DNA of 64,000 bases from Muricea muricata (taxonomy: Eukaryota; Cnidaria; Anthozoa; Malacalcyonacea; Plexauridae): NCBI GenBank assembly GCA_963855995.1, contig OY979727.1, positions 12,640,946-12,704,945 of the forward strand, in the 5' to 3' direction. The notes beneath the pieces are model-generated. The model had not been told where the DNA came from. It worked only from the letters and a program-made list of their open reading frames with translations, and ran no database searches. A program made the position numbers and the translations under genes. This document shows, piece after piece, positions 11,701-24,345 of this stretch (its first letter is position 1; each line of letters opens with the position of its first letter).

Positions 11701-14700
11701 CCACTACCCCAAGCTAGGACATAATATAAAGTGCAATAGATTCGTCGAATTGATGAATATAATTTGACAACATCCTTCCTAGCAATCAACTGTATTCTAT
11801 TTATCAATGTAATTCTGACAAAAACGATCTATATTTGGGTATATTTCCATGTTGGTTTTGAATCGTGAATATCTCCCAAATGGTTTAGGAACGCAAGATT
11901 TTACGCTTCGCATGGAGCAAAAATCTTTGAATTAGCAACATTCATTAAAAATGACCAATTTACGTTACTAATTAAAGTTAGAACAAGTTGATAAAGTCTA
12001 TTTTAGCTTTGAACATAATGGACACTACAAGTCTACAATTATTTTATATTGATCAATCTGTTTTTGAAAGTGACAAACATCATATACGCTTAACGAAGGT
12101 TGAAAAGTTTTAATTGATAAAGCGAAAATGACAATTATGCTGTGTAGCACTTCATTAGGACCGTCATAATTAAATCATTGTTATTGAAAAGATAAAATAT
12201 TAAAATTTTAATTAAGCGTATGTTCAATTAATCTTCCACGTTTGTGCAAAATTGATATATGTAGGTCTTAAAGTCTTACTATATTCTTGCAAGTGTCCAA
12301 GCATGTATGGATCATGTACACATACAGTGACTGGCGATGCTGCACATATAATTATATATAAACTTCGAGCGAAATGTATAATCACAAAATACCTTAAAAA
12401 ACCACTTAAAACCTTGTGCTCTAACGCCTGAAGATCCCTTTTGGATGAAACAGACTGCAATGGTAAGTTTTCGAGGTATTTTGTGATCATATGTTTCGCT
12501 CTGTTCAAATATGTCAATAAGCCAAAACTATCCGCTTGAATCAGAAGAGACTGGAAGTGATTTGAGCTCTGACAGAGCATAAAATTTTAGCATTACAAAA
12601 ATAATAATTAAAGTAAGAGCTAGATTAAAAACGAATATACCAATATTACACAGCATAATTACAATGCTTAGGGTATAGATTAAAATACTGACAAATTAAA
12701 AGACGAAATATCAAATATTAATCAACGAGGGAAAAAACAACATGGAATTATAGAATACAATAAAGCATTAATTATATTGCACTACCGATAAAATCATATA
12801 TATGTGTGTATAATGAATCCCAGAAAGGTTTAATTAGGAAGTGACGATCATAAGTCTCGCTCAATCACAGCTGCACATTCACTTAGAAGTTTTTTCTCTC
12901 ACTAAAACTGGGGGGAGGGTTAACGAGCACTGTGCATTTAACTATATAGCTCCACACATAAAGTGATTTAGCTGCACAATACTTATTCATGGTGTGGACA
13001 GTACTGAATGCACTTAAGATAGCTCAAAAAAGTTGCGCATCTGTCTTACTGCACAGTCTTGCAGAGGCAATATTGACTCAATGCAAAGCATTTTGCTTTT
13101 GTAGCCGCTGGACCGAAATTTATAATAAATTCGCAAATTTAATGGAAGTTGGAGATTTGCAGAACATGGACTTCTGCATTCCAACTAGATGTTGTGTTTT
13201 TTTAAACTTTCTAAATCTGTAGTTCTTTTCCAATTCTTAACAAGGTTGCATGCATGTGCGAAAACAAATCAAGATTTTAGGGATAAATACAGGTCATTTA
13301 TAGTTTTATCCGCTTGCGTCACCCTCATTTGCCTATTTTAACCTAATCTGTTTGTCAACGTCACCTTTGGCTAGAAAGAGTTGGCTGTCTAAATAATACA
13401 CATGGCGTGACACAAGGCGTGTTGAACGACACACTGTTTTACATTGACCTAACGAATCTTCATTTACTATTCCATTTATTTTTGGACTGCAGTCATTTCG
13501 CTTCGGTTGGGGGTAAATTTGTGCCGAGCCCTAGTAATTACTGTGTGGTTATTACGTTCAGATAACAATGGCGTTTGTCAAGGCAACAGTGATTAATCTA
13601 AAATGTGGTTTATCTAATGGCAAGTAGATGACCCTCTTTGACACGAGCGAAATATCGTGTTAGCAATATCAAAACTTTGCCAAAGAAAACCTAAGCGTTT
13701 CATAGAATAGGTAGATGCTAGCGTGCTAACATTTTCTTATATCTCTTGTATACAATTTGAGTGATAATTAAAATAGCAATGACTTACAAGCCACAACACG
13801 TAATAATGTATAAATTTTAAAACCGCAAGAACAATAATAACTAATATCTTAATGCAAAGGGTTAAAAACCGACTACATTTGTTGGCATTAATACAACTGA
13901 GATGATATTAATCAGCTTACAACTGACTATAACAACAATAAAGATGGCGGCTTGCAAGTAGAACAACAAATTCTTTACAAAATTAAATTGCTTTCGATAA
14001 AAACTTAAAAAAAACATTCACGTGTACTTTATAAAAATGGATTGACTCCTTTTTTTTTGATCCCAGCAAAGCGATATTGCCGTTTACAATGTATTTTCCC
14101 GCTAATTAAAGCACGTACTGAAAAGGGCACGTCCTTGTGTCGTCAGCATTGTTGTGAATTATGTTGTTAATCTTATATATAAGCTCAACTAAATACGGGC
14201 ACCAAAATTGGTAAAAAGAAAACCAATTCCGACTAAAATGAATTTAGTATATCAAAAATTTCCAACCGTAATGGTATAGCCGGTGTCAACTCTCAACAAA
14301 ACACACAATCGGCCATCTTTTGTTGTTACAGTCATCAGTTAATATTGTAGCCTATTTAACTGTACAGTTCTGAAATAGACGGCGATTATTTTGGTGTAAA
14401 GCATTTGACAGGAATTCGGTTTTTTTGTGAATGTGAAGTATGAGTTATGAAATATCAGGTGAGAGATTCTATGCTCAAAACGGTTATATATAAACTACTT
14501 TTTCAAATCCTTTAGAAAATCATAGAAATGCTTGCGGCCGATGTAGTGATATAGTATTTTCACTTTGATTTAGAAAGGAGTGTTACGGTTTATAAACTTA
14601 TCACATAGTTTTCGATACAGTCTGTTTGAAAGGGGCGAAATAACTTGGGGAAAATGATACTAAAACTGTTTGGCTTCTTTCAAAATACGGGGCTTTTACT

Positions 14701-15155
14701 TGCACTTATCGTTCCAGTAATTATATAGAGTTCCCTGCGCGCGCGCAAACCGAAGCGCCTGGGTACCAGTTAGCCTAATACGCTTGTTGACAAGCAGTGT
14801 AATATTGGAGAAAATTACGCGAGCGGGTCATGAGAAAAAATAGTTAATTAAAATTGGTGCGTCCTTATTGTGAAGTTATCAACACATCGTAAATTAATTA
14901 TAAAACACTGCACCACCCGCGGACTTAGTATTGCAATCAACTCGAGAGCAAATGGAAGCAAAGCTCGTGAAAAGAAAGGCTGAAAACAAAGCTAGACACA
15001 CCTCTCGTGAAATGCTCGCGGAAATTGCATGGTAAATAGCCCAGTGCAATATATATTTCGGGCGAAAGACCGCCTTGAGCAAGAATTGGATGAAGGCTAT
15101 CTGTAATCATACACAACCCGAACAGTCCAAGTCGCAACACCACAATCAGTCCCAT
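11701..15155. other. Gene-free interval
   Basis: No gene recognised. Apart from a short inverted repeat at 12366-12501 only low-information AT-rich DNA is seen. Open frames up to 118 codons lack any known domain, and the largest spans the inverted repeat. Confidence 0.5.
12366..12501. repeat. Foldback element with ~34-bp arms
   Basis: The left arm contains GAGCGAAATG, ATCACAAAATACCT and AAAAAAC. The right arm is its near complement, ending in ATGTTTCGCTC. The spacer is about 65 bp. No target duplication was found, so the element class is unknown. Confidence 0.7.
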
Positions 15156-17966
15156 TTAAGGTGGTCATTCCCCTTTAAAGCATTTTTTTTTATTTTACAA
15201 GGTACAGACTCAGCAAAAACATTTTTTTAAGGGGCACAGTGATAAAAATCAAAATCTAAAAAAAATTTTTAGGTTACTCATTAATTACACTAATTATCCA
15301 ATATGGCCGCCCGCTAATTAGCCAAAAAATGGCGTCGCATGAAACATGATACCACACACACCGTTAATCAGAAGAACATAAATGACATATATTTTGAAAG
15401 CTTATAACATGATCTAGTAACTGACCATCTTTATTTTCACTTTAAAACATTTTTGCAAAAAATTTGGTAAAAAATCTGCACATTAGGAAAAAACAGGGAT
15501 TTTTTACAGCTAATTAGGTAATTAAACCTCATTTGTACATTACTAATGAAAAATATGAAAAATTAAAAATGGTCAGTTACTAGATAATGTTAAAAGCCAT
15601 AAACATACCAAGTTTCAACCTTTTACACTAAATATTCAGAAAGATATGCTGTCACAAAGATTAACTGAAATGAGAAAACTGTGAAATTGAGAAAATAGTA
15701 CTTTAATGTTTTGTTCTGGTTTATATAGTCTCTAGAAAGCACCTGCTTCATAGGTAACACCTTCTTGGTCTTCTGTAGTGTCTATATAGTGTTTTCTTTG
15801 GTGCCTCAGTATCTTTCTTCTCTTCTTCACTTGTTCTGAGCTCTTTTTTGCCGACAGTTTAATCCTCGAGTTGTCACATTCCTCCGAGGCTTTACCAGTG
15901 AAAATACCAGGAGTTACATCAAGGTCCTGAAATAACTTCAAGAAGGAAATGTCACCATCATTAAACTTAAGAATAGCCAGGTAGGTGGCAAGAGCCACAG
16001 TTTCTTGCTCAACATAAGTAGACTTAGGGCATCTGTCCCAGATGAGCCTGTTCAGACACTCGTTAACATTTTGTGTCAAGCCATGAGTACATTTACTTAG
16101 CAGTTCAGATTTGCTAAGGTCTTTGTATACTGGCTTGATCATATCAACAATACAGCTTGGTATTCCATTTTTATGTTTATATTCTTCCTTGTCTCTCTTA
16201 TATCCACACCAACTGTCCTTTCCTTCTGGGCAGAGATGATGCTGTGGATTCTCGGCAGTTGATGCAACATGGTAAAGAGACGCTTCTATGGACTTGGCCA
16301 TTTTACCAACATCATCAAGGTTTTCCCTGATTGCCAAGCCATAATAGTTTTGCAACACATCAATTTTACTGTCAGTCAGCCTACCTTTACCAGCCAAACC
16401 TTTCCCATCAGCCAATTTCACTCCTTTGTTCGAACTCTTCAGTTTGCGTAGACGACTTCCAACCCTTTTTTGAACATGGCCGATACACTCTAATTTGTTT
16501 GGAATAGAATCCTCTCCATATGGCTGGCTTTCAACAATACTGTTATAGGTTGAGGAGTCCCCATCTCCAAGCATGTCCATATATTTCAGCCCTCTCGTAG
16601 CCACCGACCTTTTAAAAATCCGAACAGCACCAGTTGTCTCCATACTGCCAGCGCTTCCTTCATGATTGATCTTGCATTCATGGGATGCTTTCCATGCATT
16701 GTAGCCTGGGTCATTAATCTTTTCCCCCCACTTTTGGCATTCTTGGCACTTGTCTGACAACACTTCCACATCCAGGCATTTCTTCGTATCCAAGGAGATC
16801 ACAGTAACAATCCCATTATGGGACGAATATCCTCGCTTCTGCCAAGTACCGTCGATCGACACTCCACATTCACCATCATCATTTGCTATTTCATCTCTGA
16901 CTTGATAGGCATTGTTGATCATACTATCAGAAGCCAACTTCTTTACAGCAGGCAAAACCTTTTCATTTTGGATCTTTGTGAAGACACGACGGGTTAGTGG
17001 AGGAGGCATGTTCATGACCTTGTTGAAGGTAGTCATGGCATTATGCCCTTTGCCAATTTCCCTGAAAGCTAAGACTGTTCTTACATTCACTTCATAAGAA
17101 TGACCTTGTTTCTTTGAAGTATTAAAAGAATACTCCCAATCACACTCCATACTTTCACATTGTAACACGAGGTAATTGGAATATCCACATTTCTTTTTCA
17201 TGTCAGCATGTGACTTTATATCACATCCACAATCAGGGCACTTCAAAACATTGTCAAATACATTGCATAGTATGGATAAGTCCATTAAAATAGTTCCTTC
17301 TTTTACAGTACTATCAATGTTTTCCGTCATACCACGAAGCAATTCTGTATTCTGGCTGATTTTTTTCGCAGAAGGTCCACGATCTTTGTAGCTTGGTCCG
17401 CCATCTTGGATTATATTCTTCTTCCTTGACGGTGGAATCTTCTTCTTTTTTCTTGCTCTATTTTTCGAGTTCCCCATCTATTCACTCTGAATTACACTCA
17501 GAACAACCTTAGGAATGTAATTCTACACTGTAACAACAATATTTCAACTTATAAACGCGAAAAAAACAGCAATTTTCTGACACAATTTTTCACACAGCTC
17601 GCCACAAATCGACCTCGAGTTTGAGAAGTCAGCGCGTTGCTATGCCTACGAAAATGAACCAATCACAAAGAGATCTACTGGCATAGCTTTAAATAACATA
17701 CATCAAAAGTTTAATTCAAAAAAATACGCTTTGTCAGTGAAATAATCAAGCAAATTTGGAAGGAAAACGCGTTGCTATGGCGTTGCTATGGGGAAATTTT
17801 TTAAATAGGGCTTCTTAAACACCTATTTTCTCACAAATATGCATTTTTTCAACAAAACAAGCCATGTTATCTTAAAGTATAATACTTAAAGTACCTAAAT
17901 ATATAAATTTTAAAAATTTGATTTTTTTTTCAAAAATTACATTTTAAAGGGGAATGACTACCTTAA
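15156..17966 (-). mobile_element. Complete Kolobok-type DNA transposon with TTAA target duplications
   Basis: The element body is 15160-17962 (2803 bp). TTAA lies immediately outside each end (15156-15159 and 17963-17966). The terminal inverted repeats are 20 bp with one mismatch: GGTGGTCATTCCCCTTTAAA at the left, GGTAGTCATTCCCCTTTAAA read inward from the right. The single large frame inside encodes a transposase on the minus strand. TTAA duplications occur in Kolobok and piggyBac; the protein does not look like piggyBac, and Kolobok is the better fit. The intact frame, near-identical ends and preserved TTAA suggest a fairly young insertion. Confidence 0.85.
15732..17477 (-). CDS. Kolobok / Mutator-like DDE transposase, 581 aa, intact
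   Basis: One uninterrupted frame from ATG (17475-17477) to the stop near 15732, with no intron needed. The N-terminus is basic (KKKK clusters in residues 1-40), as in DNA-binding or nuclear-localising tails. A cysteine cluster follows (CPDCGC near 80-85, C97, C107, C112), likely a zinc-binding fold. The catalytic-type core has SIDGTWQKRGYSS (Asp209), a C/H-rich segment (CQECQKW near 244-250, HEC near 266-268), SAGSME (Glu280), LGDGDS (Asp305/Asp307), then ECIGHVQKR, GKGRLTD and a CPEG..SWC motif near 406-424. This set is typical of the cnidarian proteins annotated as Mutator-like transposase domain; the TTAA flanks favour Kolobok. Which acidic residues form the catalytic triad is inference. 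Confidence 0.88.
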   Translation of the reverse strand: MGNSKNRARKKKKIPPSRKKNIIQDGGPSYKDRGPSAKKISQNTELLRGMTENIDSTVKEGTILMDLSILCNVFDNVLKCPDCGCDIKSHADMKKKCGYSNYLVLQCESMECDWEYSFNTSKKQGHSYEVNVRTVLAFREIGKGHNAMTTFNKVMNMPPPLTRRVFTKIQNEKVLPAVKKLASDSMINNAYQVRDEIANDDGECGVSIDGTWQKRGYSSHNGIVTVISLDTKKCLDVEVLSDKCQECQKWGEKINDPGYNAWKASHECKINHEGSAGSMETTGAVRIFKRSVATRGLKYMDMLGDGDSSTYNSIVESQPYGEDSIPNKLECIGHVQKRVGSRLRKLKSSNKGVKLADGKGLAGKGRLTDSKIDVLQNYYGLAIRENLDDVGKMAKSIEASLYHVASTAENPQHHLCPEGKDSWCGYKRDKEEYKHKNGIPSCIVDMIKPVYKDLSKSELLSKCTHGLTQNVNECLNRLIWDRCPKSTYVEQETVALATYLAILKFNDGDISFLKLFQDLDVTPGIFTGKASEECDNSRIKLSAKKSSEQVKKRRKILRHQRKHYIDTTEDQEGVTYEAGAF

Positions 17967-20900
17967 ATTCACTATTGTCAAAATAAATTTATCTCATATT
18001 ACAGCGCCACTATTTGACATCGCATAAAAGTTATAACTACAGCCGAGAGGAATAGCTTTCTAAATATACTGTACATTCCTCGCCTGGCGTCACATTCGTA
18101 TTTAGGTTGAAATATTATTTGATGGCTGTTAATACAAGGACACGAAAATGTCCATTGAGCGTTTTCGAAGCGAACGCGTTATCTCCCACTGACAAGAGGA
18201 ACATCGCAGATATTAATTAATACACAGAGACAATATAAAATCCTTTCAAACTTGCGCCTTAAAAAAAGTAATACGCACTTTGATAACCGACATAAAATTA
18301 ACATCCACATGCACTGGACACGATACCACGTCTATTAAATGCTTTGGATGCCGTGGTTGCAGCACTGGACAAGAATTTATCATGAATTCGTTATTGTGTA
18401 CAAGCAAGGCAATCGGGCCGTTCACTTCCTAGCACACTTGTATATTGAACTAAAAATACATACAGTGTATAAAATAAAAAAATAAGAGGATTTCCGCAAG
18501 ACGGAAAAGTCTACAAGACTTAATAAGCAAGACACATATAATAAACTCGTGTTTTCGCTCCGTGCCATCGTCTCTGACGGGCCTGAAATACAGCTAGCGG
18601 TATGGGTTAGCCTACGCACAGACCCAATATGACGATGGGATCTTCGTCGCGTCAAACTTTGAAGACCCATTCGCTCGGATCAAATACACAATGTTCGAGC
18701 GAGTTCGGCTTAATTGTGCGGCGAAAACTCTGGACCTAAGTACCCCTTATACACAACACAACACAATATATAAATATAGTTGTATCATACTTACTCTTTG
18801 ACGATTCCATTTAAGGTAGCTTCGATATGCGTGTACGACTTTAAGCTTTCGCGAATAAGGGGCTCTCTGGAAAATAATAAAAGTGTTAAAAGCGATTGGT
18901 TTCGCTTGTAATACATATGGTAAACAAAAAAATTGAAGAAGTAGATTGGAAACCTTTGCTTGTGTGAAGGGGGTCTTTGGTTTCACAATTCGTATTGGTG
19001 TATATGAAATACTATAACTTAAAAGCGTTCTTTAAATGCTTCTTCTTACCTTACAATTAATGTGTTGTCTGGCTTTTGTCCTCCGTTCAATGTCGGTCAG
19101 GCAGCGTAAATGATTTGGTATAAACACTATTGTTGGTCCCTCTTAAAACTCGAACGGTATCCAAAATAAAAACAGGTCCACGAGGTGCTCTTTGTCGGTC
19201 TGTCCACTTGCGTTCGACGAGAAGTTGTGAACGCGACGAGCTTGGAATCATCAAGTTCGGGCAAGATTAATTTGAGCTTTCTCGCTCTTATCTGTATGCG
19301 TGCTGTCAAGTAAGGTGGACGGCTCAAGAGGATAATTGGTTTTTATTAATATCGAATATGACCGGTTGAGCTCATTAGCACAGAGCGAACGCAATTTCCC
19401 TAGGAATTTAATTACAGCACCGGAGATGTCGAAAATGAACGCTATATTTGTTTCGCCTCGGGTGAAGCCTATTCAATTAACTATATGAGCTTCCAAAACG
19501 CAATTGTTAGAGCCCGTGTTGTTCCCAGCGAAACTTTAATGCGGCTCGCGACGGGGGATTGTCTAAACACTGGACGTATTGGTTTAGGGAAAGAAAAAAT
19601 ACCATATCGTACGTGGATTTGCACGGATATATCCTTGCTTCCTAAATGCCCGTACGCACGAGTATATCTGCTAGGGTGTATTTCCTAGACGGTGGATTAC
19701 GTGTTGTTATACGAGTGACGGAATAATGAATGAATTCATATTCTTAGGTTAATATTATTGTTAGGTTTGCATCAATTTTATTACAGGACAGCTAATTAAA
19801 AATCAACAATCGTCAGTCATGACTAATTGAGATGTGAAATGGCGTCAGGGAAAGACCTGTCTCCGTGCCAAACTGAAGTCAGGAACTGGAGTCTGGGGTT
19901 CCCATTGATCTCTCGTCGATTATTTAATTAATATGGTATAGCGAGAGATTCGCCAGGCGGAAAACAGATTCTTTTGAATTAATATACAGTTAATTTAATA
20001 AAGATTGTCTTTGCAAACTGTGAGGGCGATAGGAATGACGGATTATTGCTTATTTTCATCTCTAAATTCGGAATTATTTCTTCAGGCCCACACAGACCGG
20101 ACGTGATTTGAAAACGCGACGCGAATTTTCGATTTTTAACGTCTTGTAACTTTAAATCCTTTTCTTTTTTGTTTCTCCAATGTTCGGAAAGACAGGAGCA
20201 ATCTAAGCTGTTTGGTGTTCACATGTAGCGAAAATTCTTTTCGTCGATGGTTTTATTTGCTTTTGAAAATTGAAAAATCGCGTCGAAATGAGACCTTCTT
20301 TGACTAAATAATACAATATAATTTTCAACAGCGACTTCAATTGCGAGACGCTGAGTGAATCAGTGTTTTCAGTGTTTCTTGCACTCGTTTTCTTGTGAAC
20401 AGACAATGATTTTTCTTGTTTTCTTCATACAGCTTGAGATTTTATCGTCTCGGGCATATACAAAATAGCTGACTAAATTTTACAAAGCGGAAAATATCAA
20501 TCACAATTGATTCAAGCTTTACATGAAGATTTGCACTGTGATGTAGGATGAAGCTGCAAAATTCGTGCAAAAATTATATAAATTCTGCCAGGCCATTTAA
20601 AGTATATCTTATGGTTTGGATTCAAGTTTTCAATGTGATGGCATGTATATGAATGTAAAATTCCGGTTTGTACGGAAGGAACATTGGCGGAGTACAGACC
20701 TGTTCCGAATACAGTCCTACGAGTGCCGGATCTCGTCCTGCACATAGACTAAACTTGTATGTTCACAGTTTTTTGTGAAAGCCTTGTGATTAAGAATTTG
20801 AGATAGTCTACATCGAAATTTAGTGAAACCGCGGACAAGAAAAGGATAAAAATTTTTGCGCAATTAATCAAATTATTTTGTGAAACGGCGTGAAATCAGA

Positions 20901-21350
20901 TTACAAGCACGACACGTCTGCATTCTACAGTCTTAATAGGATTAGTTTTCGTTGATGACAATTAATACAGACATGGTATTCTATATATACACATGGAAGT
21001 AAACAATTCTGAAGTGCGATAATGAACTTTTGTTTTCATTTCTGCGCCTCTTCGATGATTGCAAACTGCAGATGATTATATAGTGTTGTTTGTGGGTTTG
21101 CATGGGAGGTTTACGATTGTTTTCATTTCTTGTGGGGCCAACCGCATGTATTTAGCCATGTTCCTTATCCGTCGCTAACCAAAGTGAAAGATAATATTGT
21201 ATTTTGTAAAAACAAACTCGCGCAGTAAAAACGAGAATGAAACTGGGCCAAAATTGCATGAAATTGAAAATTCTTATTTTAGGCCAGCCTGCGCAGTGGC
21301 GCTTTAGGGGGAGGATTATGAAGAGGGGAAGGTGGTACGGGATATAGGCT
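17967..21350. other. Gene-free interval
   Basis: No coding exon, satellite or terminal-repeat element recognised. Short open frames (up to about 80 codons) on both strands have no domain signature. Confidence 0.45.
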
Positions 21351-21359
21351 AAACTTCGA

Positions 21360-21610
21360 AACCTATTAATACAACCAGAAAGAGCAGCATTTAAAATTAG
21401 TAAACTTGCAAAACTTGGTTGCGAAATGCTGGAAAATACGGAAAATATAGCCTTGTGTATATTGCACATATATGTATTACGTGCGGTTAAGAGCGTGCCA
21501 ATTTCTGTCTGCAATATCGTCAGAAATGTGTCCGCACGTCATGTATATCTTCCGTATTTTACAACATTTCGCAATTAACTTGGCAGTTTTACTAATTCTA
21601 AGAGACTCTT
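21360..21610. repeat. Diverged foldback element related to 22915-23355
   Basis: The left arm reads AGTAAACTTGCAAAACTTGG, GCGAAATG and AAAATATAGCCTTG. The right arm has the complementary order, with TTTACAACATTTCGC, TTACTAATTCTAAGAG and CTCTTTC. Both arms align by eye with the better-preserved element about 1.5 kb to the right. Confidence 0.65.
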
Positions 21611-22914
21611 TCTTGCTTTGTTGATAGATTAAGTTTTCCTTGTCATCTATACATGGTTGCAATAAAATGCTATGTGTTTACCATACATTGATGCATTTTG
21701 CAATGAAAAATTTATGATACACTGAATCCCCTGTCAATTCTTCTCTCTCGCTGTAAGAGAGTGTGACACAAAAATATGTTATGTTTAAAATTAAAGATAT
21801 AGGTGTCTGACTTAAACCGATTGAGTTTTGTAAAAAACGTGCGAAGGTTACGGAGAGTTATATGTTTACAACTTGATGGTTTTGAAACATAAACAAACGT
21901 GGCCAAAGGGCAACAATTCGAAAGTAGTACATGGCTTGCCAAAGGCTCCCAGCTACAACAATTTTTAATGAAACTGCACAAATGTAATTGGGAGAAAAAT
22001 GGAATTTTACAAGGATACTTGCTTATACGTGTCCCAATTAAGAGGGACTTATATTGCGTTTATGACAAGAACAAGTAGTTTTCCCCTAATTAATAAACGT
22101 AATGTAACTGTTGACGCATGATTTTTTTAGCCTCAAGCGAAGGTCAACTTGACATTCGGAACTTGAATGGGGAAAGTGAATGGGAGAATGCCTTATACCT
22201 ATAGGAGACCTCAGCTGTGGCATCCACGAATAGTGTATCCTTTCCTTCCAGATTCCATGTTCCCTGTATCTATTATACTCCTATCGGTTTCGACGGGGAA
22301 AATGCGGAAATTTATAATTAAGAAAACATGAAAGTTCACGAGCACCTGACAGCAGTGTGCAGATACTCTAGATAATATGCGGAAAAGCTTCGTTGGGGTC
22401 GATAATTGCAACCGCAATAATTATCGATCATTTTTCAGCAAGTTTCAAACCACAATTTCCTTGTTTCAAAGTTTCTCCGCTAGATATGACCTTATTAACA
22501 GGAAACGTAAAGGGATACCGGCTGCCCTCGCATTGATAACAATCTGACATATATTTGTTTCTGTTGCAATTTGGGCCCGAGTTATATACTCGTAAAAAAA
22601 TGATCGAGTGATATGTTTTACAAAATTTCAAATTTGTTTGGCTAATCATTGACTGCGCTGCGTCAAGCCAAGCCTGCGAAGGGGTATGTATCTATTCAAC
22701 GGAACAGAATTTCACGCAGATTCGATATTGTTCTATGGAATCGTCAACTTTCATATTTTTTCATCGTCTGCATGGTCTCCGCCGGGAACGACAAACGATT
22801 TCGACTGATAATCATTTCGAGAAAGCGAAACGGAAAATTTATAACTGGTCTCATTATGTACTGGAGGTGAGACTGCATTGTTTACTTAATTAAAAATTTC
22901 GCTGGCGCCTGGTA

Positions 22915-23355
22915 AAATTTTGATGTCTGACCTACAATGGACCTTTCCCCTTTCAGACAAAATTTTGAAAAAATCGAAATAGGCAAAAATACCACCATAG
23001 CTTGAAAGAGCATCCCAAGTTCACTAAAGTTGCAAAGTTTGGTTGTGAAATGTTGTAAACTGTAAAAAATATAGCCTTGCAAATTTGGCAAATTTTGTAT
23101 ACATTTGTATTACGCGTGGGAAAATGATAACCAAAAGTATCAACTGATTATCACTTTTCCGCCCGAAATACAAATATATACAAAATTTGCCAACTTCGCA
23201 AGGCTATATTTTCTACATTTTACAACATTTCACAGCTGAACTTTGCAATCTTACTAAACTTAGGATGCTCTTTCAAGCTGTGGTGATATTTTTGCCTATT
23301 TTGAATTTTCTCAAAATTTCATGCAAAAGGGGAAATGCCCATTATCAAATCTTGT
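22915..23355. repeat. Foldback element with ~200-bp arms
   Basis: The left arm (about 22935-23126) and right arm (about 23145-23352) are mirror images: AGGCAAAAATACCACCATAG / GCTTGAAAGAGCATCC / AATATAGCCTTGCAAATTTG on one side and their complements on the other. Open frames on opposite strands (22882-23091 and 23187-23405) encode near-identical peptides only because the arms are complementary; they are not genes. Confidence 0.85.
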
Positions 23356-23766
23356 TTTCAAGGTCGTGCAATGGCGCACACATACATATTTACAGTCTAG
23401 AGTAATTCCCTACGTTTCTATATCCTCAAGTGCAGAGCGTTTTGTGATAATATAAATAAAGCTATTAGTTTATATTTCGTCTTGTTTTTTCATGTCCTGG
23501 CTCGTATAATAAGCGCAATACTTTTGCATGTCATGCGCTCAATAATAGATTCCAACTCGTAATAAGCGGCTATGAGCGGCTATATTGTTATTCAGCCCGG
23601 CGCTTTCTCGGCCAACAGCGCAATTTTTGTGTGGTCTTCAGGGGTCTAATTCATAATAGACCTAATCCATTTTTGGCTTTACCACTTGCTAAAGTGGAGA
23701 TAGAAATTAGCTAAGCGGATAAGCCAGACCGTAAACTACACAGTTAGAGTTAAATACCGAGAAGGA

Positions 23767-23833
23767 GGGATGTATGTCATATACAGCCTCCGAGGACGCG
23801 CAGCGTCCGAGGGCTGTATATGACACACATCCC
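23767..23833. repeat. 67-bp GC-rich near-perfect hairpin
   Basis: Outer stem GGGATGT / ACATCCC, then TGTCATATACAGCC / GGCTGTATATGACA, inner stem GGACGC / GCGTCC with loop GCA. Only a few mismatches break the stem. It stands out from the AT-rich surroundings. It could be a tiny MITE or a structured RNA/DNA element; no terminal duplication was seen. Confidence 0.8.
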
Positions 23834-24125
23834 AACTTTAACTAACTTAATTCATTTTTGAAGAGGTTTTCTAACAGACTCTTTTGACTTTAAACAATTT
23901 AAGTCGAGATTCTTCGAGATTTTTCCACAACTTTGATCTAATTATTTATTCAAGGTAAATAACCTATATACAACCCACGGTACATCAAAGAAAACCGTCT
24001 CAAAAATGAACTAATGGACAATAGATACCTGCATGGCTTAATGTACTAGTGCAACTGTGTCTCTTTCTCGTCTTCAGAATCTAAACCGAAAAGAAGATAT
24101 ATAATTGTAAATAATATAATGTCTA

Positions 24126-24345
24126 TACAGTAAGGCCTGTTTAAGACATTGAACTTTTTTAGGGCTTTGAGCAAAAGGGAAGTACTTAAAACTTTGATGG
24201 AAATTTGTCGTGTTTTTACTGAGAGAGTTGCCGTTGTTTTCGTATTTTTTAAGTATTTCGTTGCCAAAACTTTTGAAGTTTTTATAATAAATGTAAGTTT
24301 TCACTGAATAGCTTCAATTTGATATGCGACCAAATCTTTAGCAAT
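24126..24345 (-). repeat. Dispersed repeat shared with the foldback at 49800-50170
   Basis: On the minus strand it reads ATATCAAATTGAAGCTATT, AACTTACATTT, AAAAAATACGAAAACAAC, GGCAA and AAATTT in the same order as one arm plus centre of the element in the collagen intron at 49800-50170. Short frames over it are artefacts. Confidence 0.6.

Noticed and set aside
12224..12580. 118-codon minus-strand frame
   Set aside because: It crosses the inverted repeat at 12366-12501 and encodes mirrored words; no family resemblance.
15732..17477. piggyBac transposase, given the TTAA duplications
   Set aside because: The protein lacks piggyBac features and the ends do not start CCC/CCT; its SIDGTW and LGDGDS motifs fit the Kolobok / Mutator-like group.
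22882..23405. Two small proteins with nearly the same sequence on opposite strands
   Set aside because: They are the two complementary arms of a foldback element.
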